A DNA stretch of 64,000 bases from Sporothrix humicola (Eukaryota; Ascomycota; Sordariomycetes; Ophiostomatales; Ophiostomataceae), in NCBI GenBank assembly GCA_021396245.1, contig WNYE01000022.1, positions 248,001 to 312,000 on the forward strand. The letters are read 5' to 3'. This document shows, piece by piece, positions 34,408 to 46,183 of the stretch (positions are counted from its first letter, which is position 1; each line of letters begins with the position of its first letter). The notes under the pieces are model-generated. The model was not told the origin of the DNA and made no database searches. It saw only the letters and a program-made list of their open reading frames with translations. The position numbers and the translations under genes are program-made.

Positions 34408-35624
34408 TTACGCTGGCGGCCGCCAAGCGCGCACTTTGCCGTCCTCGCCGCACGTGTACACCACCTGCTGCTCATCAAACACGCAGAAGCCGCGCACAAT
34501 CTCAGAACCGTGTGCGCCAGGCAGTCCGACAACGGAATCCAGTGCAAAGGCCCAGTCGCTGCCCTTTGTGAGATGCACCAGCTGGAACATTTCAGAGCTA
34601 GAAGGATGTCAGAAATTGGCGTGTCACTTTCAGTTTTGGGGTTTTGGAGTTTTGGGAACTGGGAGGAGAACGTACTCTTGAGAGCCTGCACCAATGACGG
34701 CGCCTGCCTCGCCTCCAAACTTGGGCAACACATTGGCCACATACTGGCAGTTGATGGCTTGACGGACATCGCCAAAATCACGCGTCGCCGAGCCGGCTTC
34801 ACGGGCCTCTGCCAGGTCGTAAAGCGCCAGTTTCTCGTCGTGCGAGAGCGCATACACTTCTGTGTCGTTCAAAAATCCGGCGTGGTGGATCGATGCGCCG
34901 TGGTTGAACGCCTGGATCACCACCTCGTCCTCGTCGGTAATCCGAGTGTCGCATACATTGACAAGGCCGTCTGTTGAGCCCGACAGAAGAATGTGTGCGT
35001 TTGTCGGGTGGAAGTTGAGCTCCGTCACGTCGTCGCTGTGCACGTCATTGTACCGCACCTTGGGCGCCGGGCCAGCACGAATGTCCCTGTTTTGTTAGTA
35101 GTTAAAATCCAAAACAAAATCTTGGAATGAGATATTCAAGCTCAAGCTCACCAGACAACAATTGACGCTTGATAATCGACCAGTTCTGTTCCAACAGCCA
35201 CAGCCTGTGTCGAAAGATCACATGCCAGCGACATGACGTTGGCATCACACGATCCTGTTGATCAGTATGTCTGTTCTTTAAGCCATTGATAAAAGGTTCT
35301 CATAAGACAAAACTTACCAACTTTGACGCTCGATTGCGGTCCTGTGGCCGAGTCTCGTAGATCCCACAATGCGACTGTGCCGTTCTCACCAGCCGTTGCC
35401 ACCACACATCCTGCCGTGTCGAAAGCCCTTGCCGTCGTGAGATTACCGTGTGATGTTGTGAATGTCCGTTTAGGTCCGGCGCCGATTCGAAGAGGATCAA
35501 ACAGAGAGAGCTTGCCGTCCGTTGAGATAGAAGCCAGACCTGAGGTAATTGGGATGAGGTCAAGCACATAGGGCGGCGTTGACCCCGGAAATTGGTACTC
35601 GTCAGCACCAGCGAGGTGGTACAT
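34408..35624 (-). CDS. WD40-repeat protein, WDR89-like
   Basis: Four exons, 35624-35318, 35254-35152, 35086-34676 and 34597-34408, encode 336 residues. Donors are GTAAGT, GTGAGC and GTACGT, and each junction restores a WD40 blade, for example VVW/DIRAGPAP across intron 2. Blades are recognisable around GLASISTDGKLSLFD, VVATAGENGTVALWDLRD, HILLSGSTDGLVNVCDTR, VYALSHDEKLALYDLAEA and VVYTCGEDGKVRAW, which is enough for one seven-blade propeller with a weak first blade. The short single propeller, with nothing before or after it, and the motif order resemble WDR89, whose function is poorly defined. A scaffold role is all that can be inferred. The close convergent neighbour is FRG1; Hrd3 is divergent. 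Confidence 0.9.
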
Positions 35625-36500
35625 CGTTGGAGGGTGTGGAGGGGTATCAATGAGGAAAGAAAAAAAGGGAAAAGAAAATCGTGGAGAAAAAGAGCAAAAG
35701 CGCTCTTAAACTCACAATATAAATTTAGTGACTAGATACAAGTCGTCCAAAAAAGCCCCACGTGCACGACACAAAAGAATTTTAGGCGTATTTGTGAAAA
35801 TTAGAGTGATCAAACGTTGCCGGCGATGAAAACAAACTTCTCAAGAAGTGAGAATTGGGTGTGAAAATGCTGCCCACCAAGCAAATCGTCAAAATGACTA
35901 AGCCGTCAAGGTCGTTGAAGAAAAGTGGATCTCTTTCCCCGTCCGGCCATGCTACTGGGTCTCCAATATTACCGGTCGGGAGGTAACACCAGCCGACAGG
36001 GGCGACGCACCTTCCCCAACGCGCTGTATTGGCACTGTTTGGTAGGAGCCACAGGAGCTCAATCAACTAGCGCCGCTTCCATCTTGCCAGCTTGCACCAG
36101 TTGCGTTGCGTTGCGCCTTCCTGCCTTGAAGCCCCGTCCGCCGTCCTTCGCTCCTGCTTGGTGATCGCACGACGACACATTACAAAACGGCCACACCGAC
36201 TCAAGGTCTCCTTTTCAACCTCGTCGACCTCACCCGCAGCCTTTTTCGACAGCATTGGACACTAACATCGCCATAATTCTTGTCCCTCTTATCTCACAGT
36301 TTCCTTAGCCTGCATCCTCACATGCCACACGACTAGTGGTGCCCCATCCGCGCACATCCTCGTTGTCTTCTCGTTGACTGAAGCAATGATTTGACCCGTT
36401 TCTTTTCTTTTTCCGTTTCTACCCTTTTATGCCTTGTGCATTGCCGTCTGTCTCTTTTGACTCAAGCGACATTCGCCTGTCGGCCTGATCGTCCCCCACG
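35625..36500. promoter_or_regulatory. Divergent promoter region, WDR89-like gene and hrd3
   Basis: The 876-bp span between divergent start codons has C/T-rich leader sequence just before hrd3 (36330-36500) and a CACGTG at about 35760. No other gene is seen. Confidence 0.45.
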
Positions 36501-39170
36501 ATGCGCCAGTCCGTCCTCTGGACGCTCCGTATGTGCCACGTTTGCCACATATCCCCTCTCATCTTCCCCTCCCAAACGCTTTACTGACAAGTCCAACTTC
36601 CAGTGCTTCTGCAGGGCGTCGCTGTCAACTGTGCCGACCCACGAGGCGGAAATCCGACAAAGAAGGGCGGTGCCAGCCCCGTAACCACCGAAGATGTTAT
36701 CTACTCGAGCCACAACGACCGGGAGCGGCTGCCCGGTGCCGACCTCGTCGACGCAGCCCTCGCAAAACTCTCCTCCATTCCGAGCCAACCATACTACAAG
36801 CAACGACGACCAACCGGCATGTTCTCGACAGCACTGCGTTTCGTTATGAAGGCCGCACCGAGCTTCTCCATGCGGGGGCCACCGCCGCAACAGTCGCAAC
36901 AGTCGTCACACCAGCACCAGCAAGCATCGTCCACCAAAACTCTGCCTGCACCGTTGGGAGAGGCCGTCAGTCTGCTCGAAGAGTCGTCTGTGCGGTACAA
37001 CAACCCCGACGCCCTCTACCTCCTCGCCGAAATGAACTACTTTGGCAACTACACACACCCGCGCAACTTCCCTGTTGCCTTTGACTACTACCTCGAGCTT
37101 GCCGAAGCCCACGGCAACAGCTCTGCCATGTACATGGTTGGCCTCATGTACTCTACCGGTATCGGTGGCTCTGTCGAGCCCGACCAGGCCCGTGCCTTGC
37201 TCTACTACACCTTTGCAGCCCTACGTGGCCACACCCGCGCCGAGATGACCGTTGCTTCGCGCCACCACGCCGGTATTGGCACGCCAAGGAGCTGTGATGA
37301 GGCCGTCAAGTACTACAAGCGTGTCGCTGACAAGGCCATTGAATGGTACCGTTCAGGCCCGCCGGGCGGCATGGGCTGGGTCCAGCAGCCGTACCGCATT
37401 GCCGATGAGGTTGGCGGCGTCTACGGCGAGGGTGCGAGTGCTGTCAGTTCTGGGATCAACGCCTTGCGCGCACAGCCCCACTCGGACGCCTATGCATCCA
37501 TTGAAGATATCATCGAGTATTTGGATCTGATGGCACAGAAGGGCGACTTCAAGGCTGCTCTCAATGTCGGCCGCATCTACTACGAGGGCCAGCGGGGACT
37601 TGACCGCGATATGACCATGGCCCGCAAGTACTTTTTGATGGTCGCCAGTAAATACTGGAAGAATAACGGCCGCGCAGTCGAGAACCCCAAGGTTGGTTTG
37701 GACAAGACTGCCGGCAAGGCCGCTGGCTATCTCGGCCGCATTAATATGCGCGGTGATGGCCTGGAGCAACCAAACTACGACCGTGCCCGCTCCTGGTTTG
37801 AACTGGGCATTGAGCAGGGCGACGCCCAGTCGGAATACTACATGGGCTTGATGCTCATGTACGGCTACGGTGGCCAGCAGAATATTGCAAAGGCCACGGA
37901 ACTGTTCCGCGCCGCTGCTGAACAGGATTATGCCCCGGCCCAGGTCGAGATGGGCGTGCTGCACCTGGACCAGGGCCAGCCCGACGACCTGCGCATTGCC
38001 AATGACTACTTTGAGCTGGCCGCGCGCTATGCCAATATTGAAGCCTACTACTACCTCGCCGAAATGATCCATCACGGTGTTGGTCGCGACAAGGCCTGCG
38101 CGCCAGCCTTGGCCTATTACAAGGGCGTCGCCGAAAAGGCAGACCCGCTGGTTTCCTCGTGGACCGAGGCCAACCAGGCGTACGAGTCCGGCGACTACGA
38201 GCTGGCCCTGCTGGAGTATCTGGGCGCGGCCGAGCAGGGCTACGAAAAGGCCCAGAACAACATCGGCTATATGCTCGACCCTCAGCAGTCGAGCTTGTCA
38301 TTGCCCTCGTGGCTGGTGCGTCCATCGACGACAAAACAGGGCCTGATGGACAACCCAACACTGGGCCTGATCCACTTTACGCGCTCGTCGCGCCAGAACA
38401 ACGTGGACTCGCTCGTCAAGATGGGCGACTACTACCTGAACGGCATTGGCACTGAAAAGGATATCGACAAGGCGGTGCAGTGCTATACGGGCGCCTCCGA
38501 GTACCACCAGAGTGCACAGGCCCTCTACAACTTGGGCTGGATGCACGAGAACGGCGTCGGCCTCGACCAGGATTTCCACCTAGCCAAGCGCTACTACGAC
38601 ATTGCCCTCGCCACGAACGAGGAAGCGTACCTCCCCGTAACGCTCAGCTTGCTCAAGCTGCGCATGCGGAGCGCATGGAACACGTTAACCCATGGGTCCA
38701 TCAACTCCATCCAGGACGAGCCCTCGCCTGCACGTTCGTGGTCCTTCAGCCAATGGTACGATACGTTTGTCAATAGTGGCAACTACGAAGACCAGGAGCT
38801 GTACGAGGATCTGTACGATGAGGACGGCTACATGGACGATGGTCTTGATGATGGCTTTGACGACCTGGACGAGCTGTCTTTCCTTGAACCGTTTGTCATA
38901 ATCGGTATCATCATCACCCTTATGTTCTTATTCTACTACCGCCAGCAACGTCTGCAGGCAGCACAAAGAGCCCGTGAGCAGGAAGAAGAAGACGAACGCA
39001 ACCGTCAACAGCAGCGCCAGCAACGTCGCCAGCAGCAGCAACAGCCGTTCCAGCCACAACCACCAGCACAGCAGCAACAACAACGGCAGAACGGGTTTGC
39101 TGGCGGTATGTTCCCAGCACCTGGAGATCCAGGCCAATTTGATTGGATGGCAGGAGGCGTTGGCCATTGA
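36501..39170 (+). CDS. hrd3: ERAD ubiquitin-ligase cofactor Hrd3 (SEL1L homologue)
   Basis: Exon 1 (36501-36528) and exon 2 (36604-39170) encode 864 residues. Only the spliced form gives a proper signal peptide (MRQSVLWTLLLLQGVAVNCA); the unspliced frame lacks the ATG and the first residues. At least ten Sel1-type repeats run from about residue 140 to 690, with motifs such as YMVGLMYSTGIGG, LGRINMRGDG, YYMGLMLMYGYGG, YYLAEMIHHGVG and LYNLGWMHENGVG. A single transmembrane helix lies at about 773-792 (FVIIGIIITLMFLFYY), followed by a Gln-rich cytosolic tail. Family knowledge: Hrd3/SEL1L is the lumenal adaptor of the Hrd1 ligase and passes misfolded glycoproteins to it for retrotranslocation. 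Signal peptide, repeats and C-terminal anchor all match a type I ER protein. The Gln-rich tail is longer than in yeast. Confidence 0.95.
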
Positions 39171-41910
39171 GTGGGCTTTGCGGACGGAAGATGTTGTTGT
39201 TGGGCATGAAGACATAAAAAAGATATGAATTAACGAACCGAGGACGGTGTATCAAATCCAGGGCTGAACAGAGCCCCTTTCATTTCAAGTTTTAGCGAGT
39301 TTGAATATATTTTGATTTAAAAGAAAGACCAACAACCCGTAAGATTACTTAACGGGGTTTAAAATAGCCAAAAAGATTTCAACATAAACAAAGTTTTGTT
39401 CAAAAAAAAAAGAAGAGAAAAGTAAATATCGCCAAAAAAAAAAAAAAACGTATAGCAGCGGGTATTCGCTGGTCGTCACCGACCCAACTACTAATCCGCC
39501 GATTACTGGTTTGACTAGGGGAGAGCGGACGGGATCCCGTATTTTCCAGTATCTATGGCCGTACGTGGAAGAAGAGCAAGCTAGACTCCATTATATATTG
39601 GGTCTCTGTGTCCGGTCCACTTGGAAAGGAAGTTGCGACTGGCGGGTATGGCCGGGGTGCGGCTTCCGCTCTCGGTGTGTTGCGGTCTTTCCACCTTGGT
39701 AGCGATGCCGGACATTCTTGTCCTCCTAGATTGCATATGGTGGCTGCATGCGGTTTACACTTACGAATGGACCATATGCCGAAGAGCAACAAATTGTCGA
39801 GAACTGACATGTCTTCCATCTGTCACCACCTATTGCGGCACAATAGATTAGTAGTCAAACAGTTTGGGAATCACATGTACGTCTTAGTATGAGAGAGCAT
39901 CTGTTCAGGAAGGTGCGATTTGCGTGGTTGCCAAATCTAGAACGCCTCTCAACATGGCACATTATACGGAGTATAAAGATACAAATTCTTGTCTGCAGCT
40001 TTTCCCAACTGCAGGTGAGCCTGCATCCAGGGTTCAGTCTACATCGTTCATAGGGCTGACGGGTCCGTGGAAGTACACTCGATAACGACTAAGCCCTGTC
40101 GATTGACGGCCCAGTAAAGAGGGGTCTTTGTTGGTGAGATTGGCGAGAAATATCGCGAGAGAGGAAGATGAGCAATAAGAATATTTTGAGTTTTGTTGGG
40201 ACATCAAAGAATATCGTGTTATTTTCGTCATTTCCTTTCTTTCTCTCTCTTTTTCTTTTTCGTCCCATGTGGCCCTATCATCTGCGGCCCGTTCTTGTCC
40301 TCTTGACTACGCCAAGAGCTTTGACGCTGCGCCAATGTTCTCGTTGCTAAAAGCGCGCTATAAAAAGCAACTACGTCGTAAGACTCGCAACCCGCCGCCC
40401 AGCGTTCGCTCCTTCCCCTGATGGCCTGGGTCACACGTTCGGGGTGCCTGATCACCCCGTTCGTTCCTGTCTTTCCCTTGATGTCTCCAGTCACTAGGAT
40501 CGCTACTGCCCGCCCTGGGTCTTTAGCACCCGCCCAATCTGGGCAATTGTCGGCCTTGCCGCTGCAGCAGAAATTTTCTGATGCTTTCAATCTTTGCTCT
40601 TCTAGAAGCAGAATAGGGAGGCAAGGCAACGTGGGAGCACATCGTAAGTGAAGAGCTCAAGAAAAATGCGAGACCAAAAAATGTGACGAGACAAGATAAA
40701 CTTTGCAGAATGACTTCTGCCTGGGTACAGTATTGTTCTCGTGCCTTGCCGTTTCACTGTTGCCTTCTTCGCTTCTTTTTTCTTGTGACTTCACTCGTCG
40801 CTCCTTCCTAAAAATGCGCCTGCCTCGTTGCTAAACTGTGTTACCTTGGAAACTGTGCGATCTCTCAGTCATCCTGGCGTCATATTTCGTCCGCCGCGAA
40901 CTGGCGTCACTCACTTTGCTCCGCCAATATCATCCTACGGAGAACCGTCACGGCCATTCTTGGGTCCGGGAAACACAACGACGTAATAATACGCCGTAGC
41001 ACAGAGCTTCCTCATTGCAGGGCCCATACACCTTGGTCCAGGCCCATCTAGCTTCAAGCCCCCAAAGTCCCCAAGTCCCTGTCGTCTTTGTCGTGCGCCC
41101 CTCGCTCTTTCCCTAAAGGGATTCACCGCCCGCCAAAAGCGCCCCGCCTTCGCTATCAATTACACCCCGCGCAGCCCCAACAATCGCAATACTGCTCTCT
41201 TTTACTCGTTCGCTCCTGCTGGCGCTTGTTCGCAAAGCTGGGCAAGAACGCCTTGGAGTAGAGCAAACTGGGCAAGACCGATCGAGCTACGACACAGAAT
41301 AACGAGAAAAGCGAGGTGCCGCCATCGGTCTCTCTTTCCTTCCCTTCTGTCCGCTACCCCGTCATCCTAAACATCTTCTCTTCTGTTTCCCCTTTCCTCT
41401 CCTGTTGTGGTCTATTTTTGTTTTTGATCTTCGGGCTCTGTCTACAACCTCTGCACCCCGACTGCAAGCTCAATATTTTCGCCTCCCGCCTCCTCTCTTA
41501 ACCTCCAACCCGCCATCTATTATTCTTGGCTTCAGCGGCAAGCTTGAATCGACGGTGCCCTGACGTCGCCAGCATCCCCTTCGTCATTCTTTCTTTCTTC
41601 TTCTATTATTGCGCTTCATCTTCCACAACTCTCAACCATGCGCTCTCAACGCGCTGCATCTGATATCTAGACATTATTCTCCTCTTTGCCAGCTGGGGCT
41701 TCAACCCTTGTTCGACCAATATCGACCTTTCTCTAGCCCCACGTTCTTCAGCATATAGCATACAGTCGGTGTCCTCAACCATCCTCAACACCAAACCACA
41801 CCCGACGAGCCTCCAGCTGGGTTTCGAGATCTTCTCAGCTCTGAGCTCTCCCTTACGCCCTCTCCGATACCGACGCCCTCTCCATATAGCTTCACCCCTT
41901 CACCGCCACC
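39171..41910. other. Gene-free region, 2.7 kb, upstream of the ubiquitin protease
   Basis: The left third is AT-rich 3' sequence with A runs near 39400-39450. The right third (about 41160-41910) is C/T-rich and probably contains the 5' leader and promoter of the protease. TACGGAGTA occurs at 39965 and TACGTCGTA at 40372. Short frames throughout lack motifs, so I see no gene. Confidence 0.45.
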
Positions 41911-44900
41911 ATGAAGGCTTCTTTCCCTAGGACGCTCAAGAGTTTTCGCGACAAGAGCGGCACCCACCGTCGCAGCAAGTCATCAGAACCCGGCAGCAAC
42001 CACAAGGTACTTATGAACTGCGCGTGCGGCCCCACACGAGAGATATCAAAGGCCAGGGTGCGCGCACTCTCGGCCTGAGAGCAGCAAATGCTGACGTCTT
42101 TTCTTCTTCTTCTCTTCTTAATATTAGGCACGGCCTCACGAGATCTTTTTCGATATCTTCAAGAGCGACAGTACAAAACAGGCAGAAAAAGAAGAGCAAC
42201 AAAAGGAACGCATTGACGCAAATGTACGCTGAGCTCACTTCCCCTTTCTCTTTGCGCGACCATTTCCCTCCATGACACTTTTCACTAATACAATCTCTGT
42301 TGCTCTCTAGGTCGATATTATTGCTGCACGTTGCGACGAACTGCGCCTCCGAAATATCTCCAAAGAACACATCCGCTTTGCCCTCCTTTCGAAATACTCC
42401 GATGGCAATGTCGACTTGGCTATTGAACTCATTCGGCTCCAGCAGCAGGCGTTTTCCGGCACCCTGCTACCGTACAACCCAGATGTCGAGATGGTAGGAG
42501 CCGAGAACCGCGAGTATGTCACTTGCTATCTCGACGCCCTGCTCTTCGCCATGTACGCAAAGCTAGAAGCTTTTGACTGCATGCTTAAGAACGATATGCT
42601 GAACGAAAATCAACGCAATTTGGCTGCGCTTCTCCGCCTCTGGGTCAACATGCTTCGCAGTGGTAAACTCATCCGGACAGATATGGTGAGCTTTCTCGCG
42701 CGCGCGCTCTCTCTCTCTTCTATTCCAGCGAAACTCGAGTAGAAATATCGAAAGCACATGTACTAATGATGATAATACACTAGACTGAAACGATACAAAA
42801 TGCGCTTGCAAGCTGTGGTTGGGAAGCTGCCGGGAAACTTCAGCAGCAAGACACATCCGAGGCATTTGCATTCATCACAGAGACGCTGCAGTTGCCCCTT
42901 CTGACTCTCCAGGTTGACCTCTTCCACCAGGGCGAGCGCGATGTGGACGACCACAAAGTTGTCTACGAGCGCCTCCTTAATTTGGCTGTACCGCCCGACC
43001 CGGAAGGCAAAGGCGTCAAACTTGAAGATTGCCTCGAAGACTACTTCAACACAAAAGTTGATGTTTTGCGCGACAGTGCCGTCGACAAAAAAAGCGCCGA
43101 AAGAGCTACTTTGACTCATGGTGAGACTAGTGAGACTATCCGCATCGTTTCTCCCGAAGCCACCGCAGAAGGCACCTCGGAGAGCATCCCAGCAGCCAGC
43201 AATCCCGAAGGGTCTGTCCAAGCTCCTATCGTGGACGGTCCGAGCAGCGCCACAAATGGAGTTGTAGCCCCCGACGCAGCCATCAGCGTGAAGGGAAAAG
43301 GCATCGAGCCCAATGCGACAGCCACTGACGTCATCGCGGCGACGGCGACTCCCACCACCGTGGACAATCCCGCTGTTGACGTTGCGAAGATCGAAACTAA
43401 TGGGCTGGAGCCCGGCCCCCCGGCTGATATCACTGCATCTCCCACAGCCATGTCACCTGGTGCAGATCCGACGGGTGAAGCATTTGATCGGGACCCTGCG
43501 CCCATGGCCCGTCGCTGGACCATGCTCGAGCCGGACGCCGTTGTCCCCGAAGGCAACGCCGATTCTTCTTCTGCCGCCACCCGCCATCAATCAGTCGCCA
43601 CAGGCTCGCGTCAGCGTTCTGCAAGTCTCATTCAACGCATTGTGATTGAGAATGGCAAGCCTTCCGAACCTCAGGAAGCATCTTCGGTGCGAAAACAGAC
43701 TAAGAGACAAGGATCGACCATCATGAAGGCCGTCACTATCCCTGCGTGGCAATTCTTTCGCCTGATTCGTATGTTTACTCCCCCCTTCCCCTCCCAATAT
43801 TCCTTGGCTATCGAAATTACTGTTCTCTATACTTACACCACTAGCTTGGCACTCGACGTCAAACAGCGAGCCCAGAAGTGATCAGGAGGTCGCGCGCCAA
43901 TTCAACAAGCGGCCGGTTGTTGGCATTTGCCTCAAGCGTTACATGCTGAACGAGCAGAACCAAATCGATCGCCAGAACACATACATCGATATTCCTGACA
44001 GTCTTCGCCTGCCCTATTTCATGATGGACGAGGATGGCGAGCCAAAAGAAGGAACCTCTCTCAGCGCTGGATACAAGCTTGTCCTCCAGTCTGTCGTGTG
44101 CCACCGTGGGATTTCTCTACATAGTGGCCACTATATTTCGTATGCCCGTGTAAACCCCAAACTTCTCACGGACAATCGCCGCCACGACTTTGATCCGCCA
44201 CCAGACTACGAGGAACAACAATGGTTCAAGTTTGACGACCTAGACGTACAGAACCGAGTGACGAACGTCGAGGACATCAAGCAAGAACTTAAAAATGAGA
44301 TGCCCTACCTTCTCTTTTACCAGATCGTCCCCATGATAGATCCCAACTCCTCTACGACCACAGTCAACGAGACAAATGAGCCGCCCTCTTATAATGCGTC
44401 GACGACCAATGTCACCGGAACGCCACTGGCGGCCGATCGTCTCGATACCAACGGCAGCAGCAACTACTTTGATTCGTCCACCTGGGGCGGCTCAACGACC
44501 ACCGGCCCCAGTATTCGCTTCTCCTCTGAGATGGACCGTCCCCCACGTTTTAGTCTTGATGATGAGTCTGTCGGATCCTCCTCATTGATCAATAGCACCC
44601 AGCGGGGGGCCGCTGAAAGCGCTTCGCGACGTGGCAGTCTTGCTTTTACCGGCTCTATCAGCGGCACACCTGTTATAACACCCGAAGGCGGCCGGTCGCC
44701 GGTGATAACACCCTCTGACGAACCGACCACGGCACAGCGGCTATCCAGAGCTGCCGCCCGACTAACAGGCAAAACGAATCGCAGCCGGCCTCCTAGCCAA
44801 GCAGGCGAGGGGCGTATGAGTCTCACCATGTCGCGTCTTGGCGGCCTTGTTCGCAGCAGCAAAGAACCTCTCCGTCTGTCTGAAGACGGCTTAGATGCCT

Positions 44901-45334
44901 CGACGGCCACGATCCCACTTGGCCCGAACACGCAAGGCCCCAATGCGGCGCTCACCACTGTCCACACCGCTCCCGCCTCGGCTTCGGCTACAACTACTTC
45001 CTTCACTGGTCAGCCTCTGGAAACGGTGCCATCTGTTGACAGCGGCCTGCCCCAAACTCACACAGCACAACCTCCGCACTCTGCCACTGTGACTCCACAG
45101 AAGGCTGACGGCCAAGACGACACGGGCCGCCATCACCACCACCATCATCACCACCACCATTTCCGCCGGAAAGAGAAGGACGCCGATACGAACGCTGACG
45201 GGACTGCCCCAGAGTCCGCTGAGTACGCCCTCGCAGGCGGCAGCAGTAGCGGCAAAGGCAAGGAAAAGGAAGGCAAGGACAAGGAAAAGTCCAAAAACAA
45301 GGGCCTACCGGAACGCGAATGCTTGGTGATGTAG
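41911..45334 (+). CDS. Ubiquitin-specific protease (UCH/USP family) ending in a CaaX box
   Basis: Five exons, 41911-42006, 42128-42223, 42311-42685, 42784-43768 and 43845-45334, encode 1013 residues. A UBA-like helical segment (HIRFALLSKYSDGNVDLAIELI) precedes the Cys box, YVTCYLDALLFAMYAK, with putative nucleophile C136. A QQQDTSEAFAF segment typical of USP domains follows. The His box is GISLHSGHYISYAR (H613), then WFKFDDLDV. A long disordered insertion (about residues 390-600) splits the catalytic core. The C-terminal tail is Ser/Thr-rich, with ten consecutive His at 947-956 and Lys/Gly-rich sequence. It ends in CLVM, a good farnesylation motif. The Cys box departs from the usual GNTCYLNS. 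The expected activity is deubiquitination by thiol hydrolysis; substrate and orthologue are unknown. The start has the context ACCATGA and follows a C/T-rich leader. Confidence 0.9.
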
Positions 45335-46183
45335 GCCGGCCGAAGCTCCCGTGGGCCATTTTGGTGCTGTTGATACTTGGCTTTTCTCCGTAAACACCAC
45401 TTTCCCCATCAGCGTGTTTTCCTTTTTTTTATCTTAATTATGCATTGCGTACCTTGGGTTTGCTTTTGGGACTTTCCCCTCACATCCGTCCCTTTTTCTT
45501 TTCCTATTCTTTTCTTGGTTCCTATATCTTGGAGTTGCATCGAAAATGGGCTGGGCCGCATAATATCATTGCCCATACATAGATTTGGGAAAAGAGCATA
45601 GCTTTGCGCGGTCTTTTTTTTCATTCTCTCTCTTTCTGCCTTGGACCGCTATCATTCGTTGGTTTGTTTTGCGTTTTGCATACTGCATTACTTTTATTAC
45701 TCGCTGCTGCATTTTGGAATGATACCACCCATTCCTTGGGACTATGAAAAGACGGGTATGGATTATCTTGGTGCGAGAAGGCTTGAGAAAAGCATATCAA
45801 CTTTAGAGTTACACCTAGTGTAATAATAATCATGAATACAAAATATTTCCAGACAACTCTCACTGTATGAAAATGCGCTGAAATGGAATATGCAAAGTGA
45901 TGAAAAATCAATGATTGTTGTTTGATGTAATGTGAATAGGGATAAAAATAACCCAGGACAAGAAATAAAATGGTAATTGGTTCAAAATAGATACATGATG
46001 AAAGAATGTCGAGTTTTTCACTTTTTGTAAACAGAAGAAAAGGGATTGCCCGAGACACAAAAACTAGGAAGACAGGACAGCCTTTGTCCAGAAAATGACA
46101 CACAAATTCTTTGTCTTGACCCAATAATTGCAGAGCCCTGGCCTTTAATCCCCATGTGTTCTCTCCAGTCGTTTTAAGCAAGC
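45335..46183. other. Convergent 3' intergenic region
   Basis: T-rich sequence follows the protease stop, then AT-rich sequence runs up to the stop of the minus-strand repeat protein. The minus-strand frame 45621-46181 is Phe/Ile-rich from base composition. I see no gene. Confidence 0.45.
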
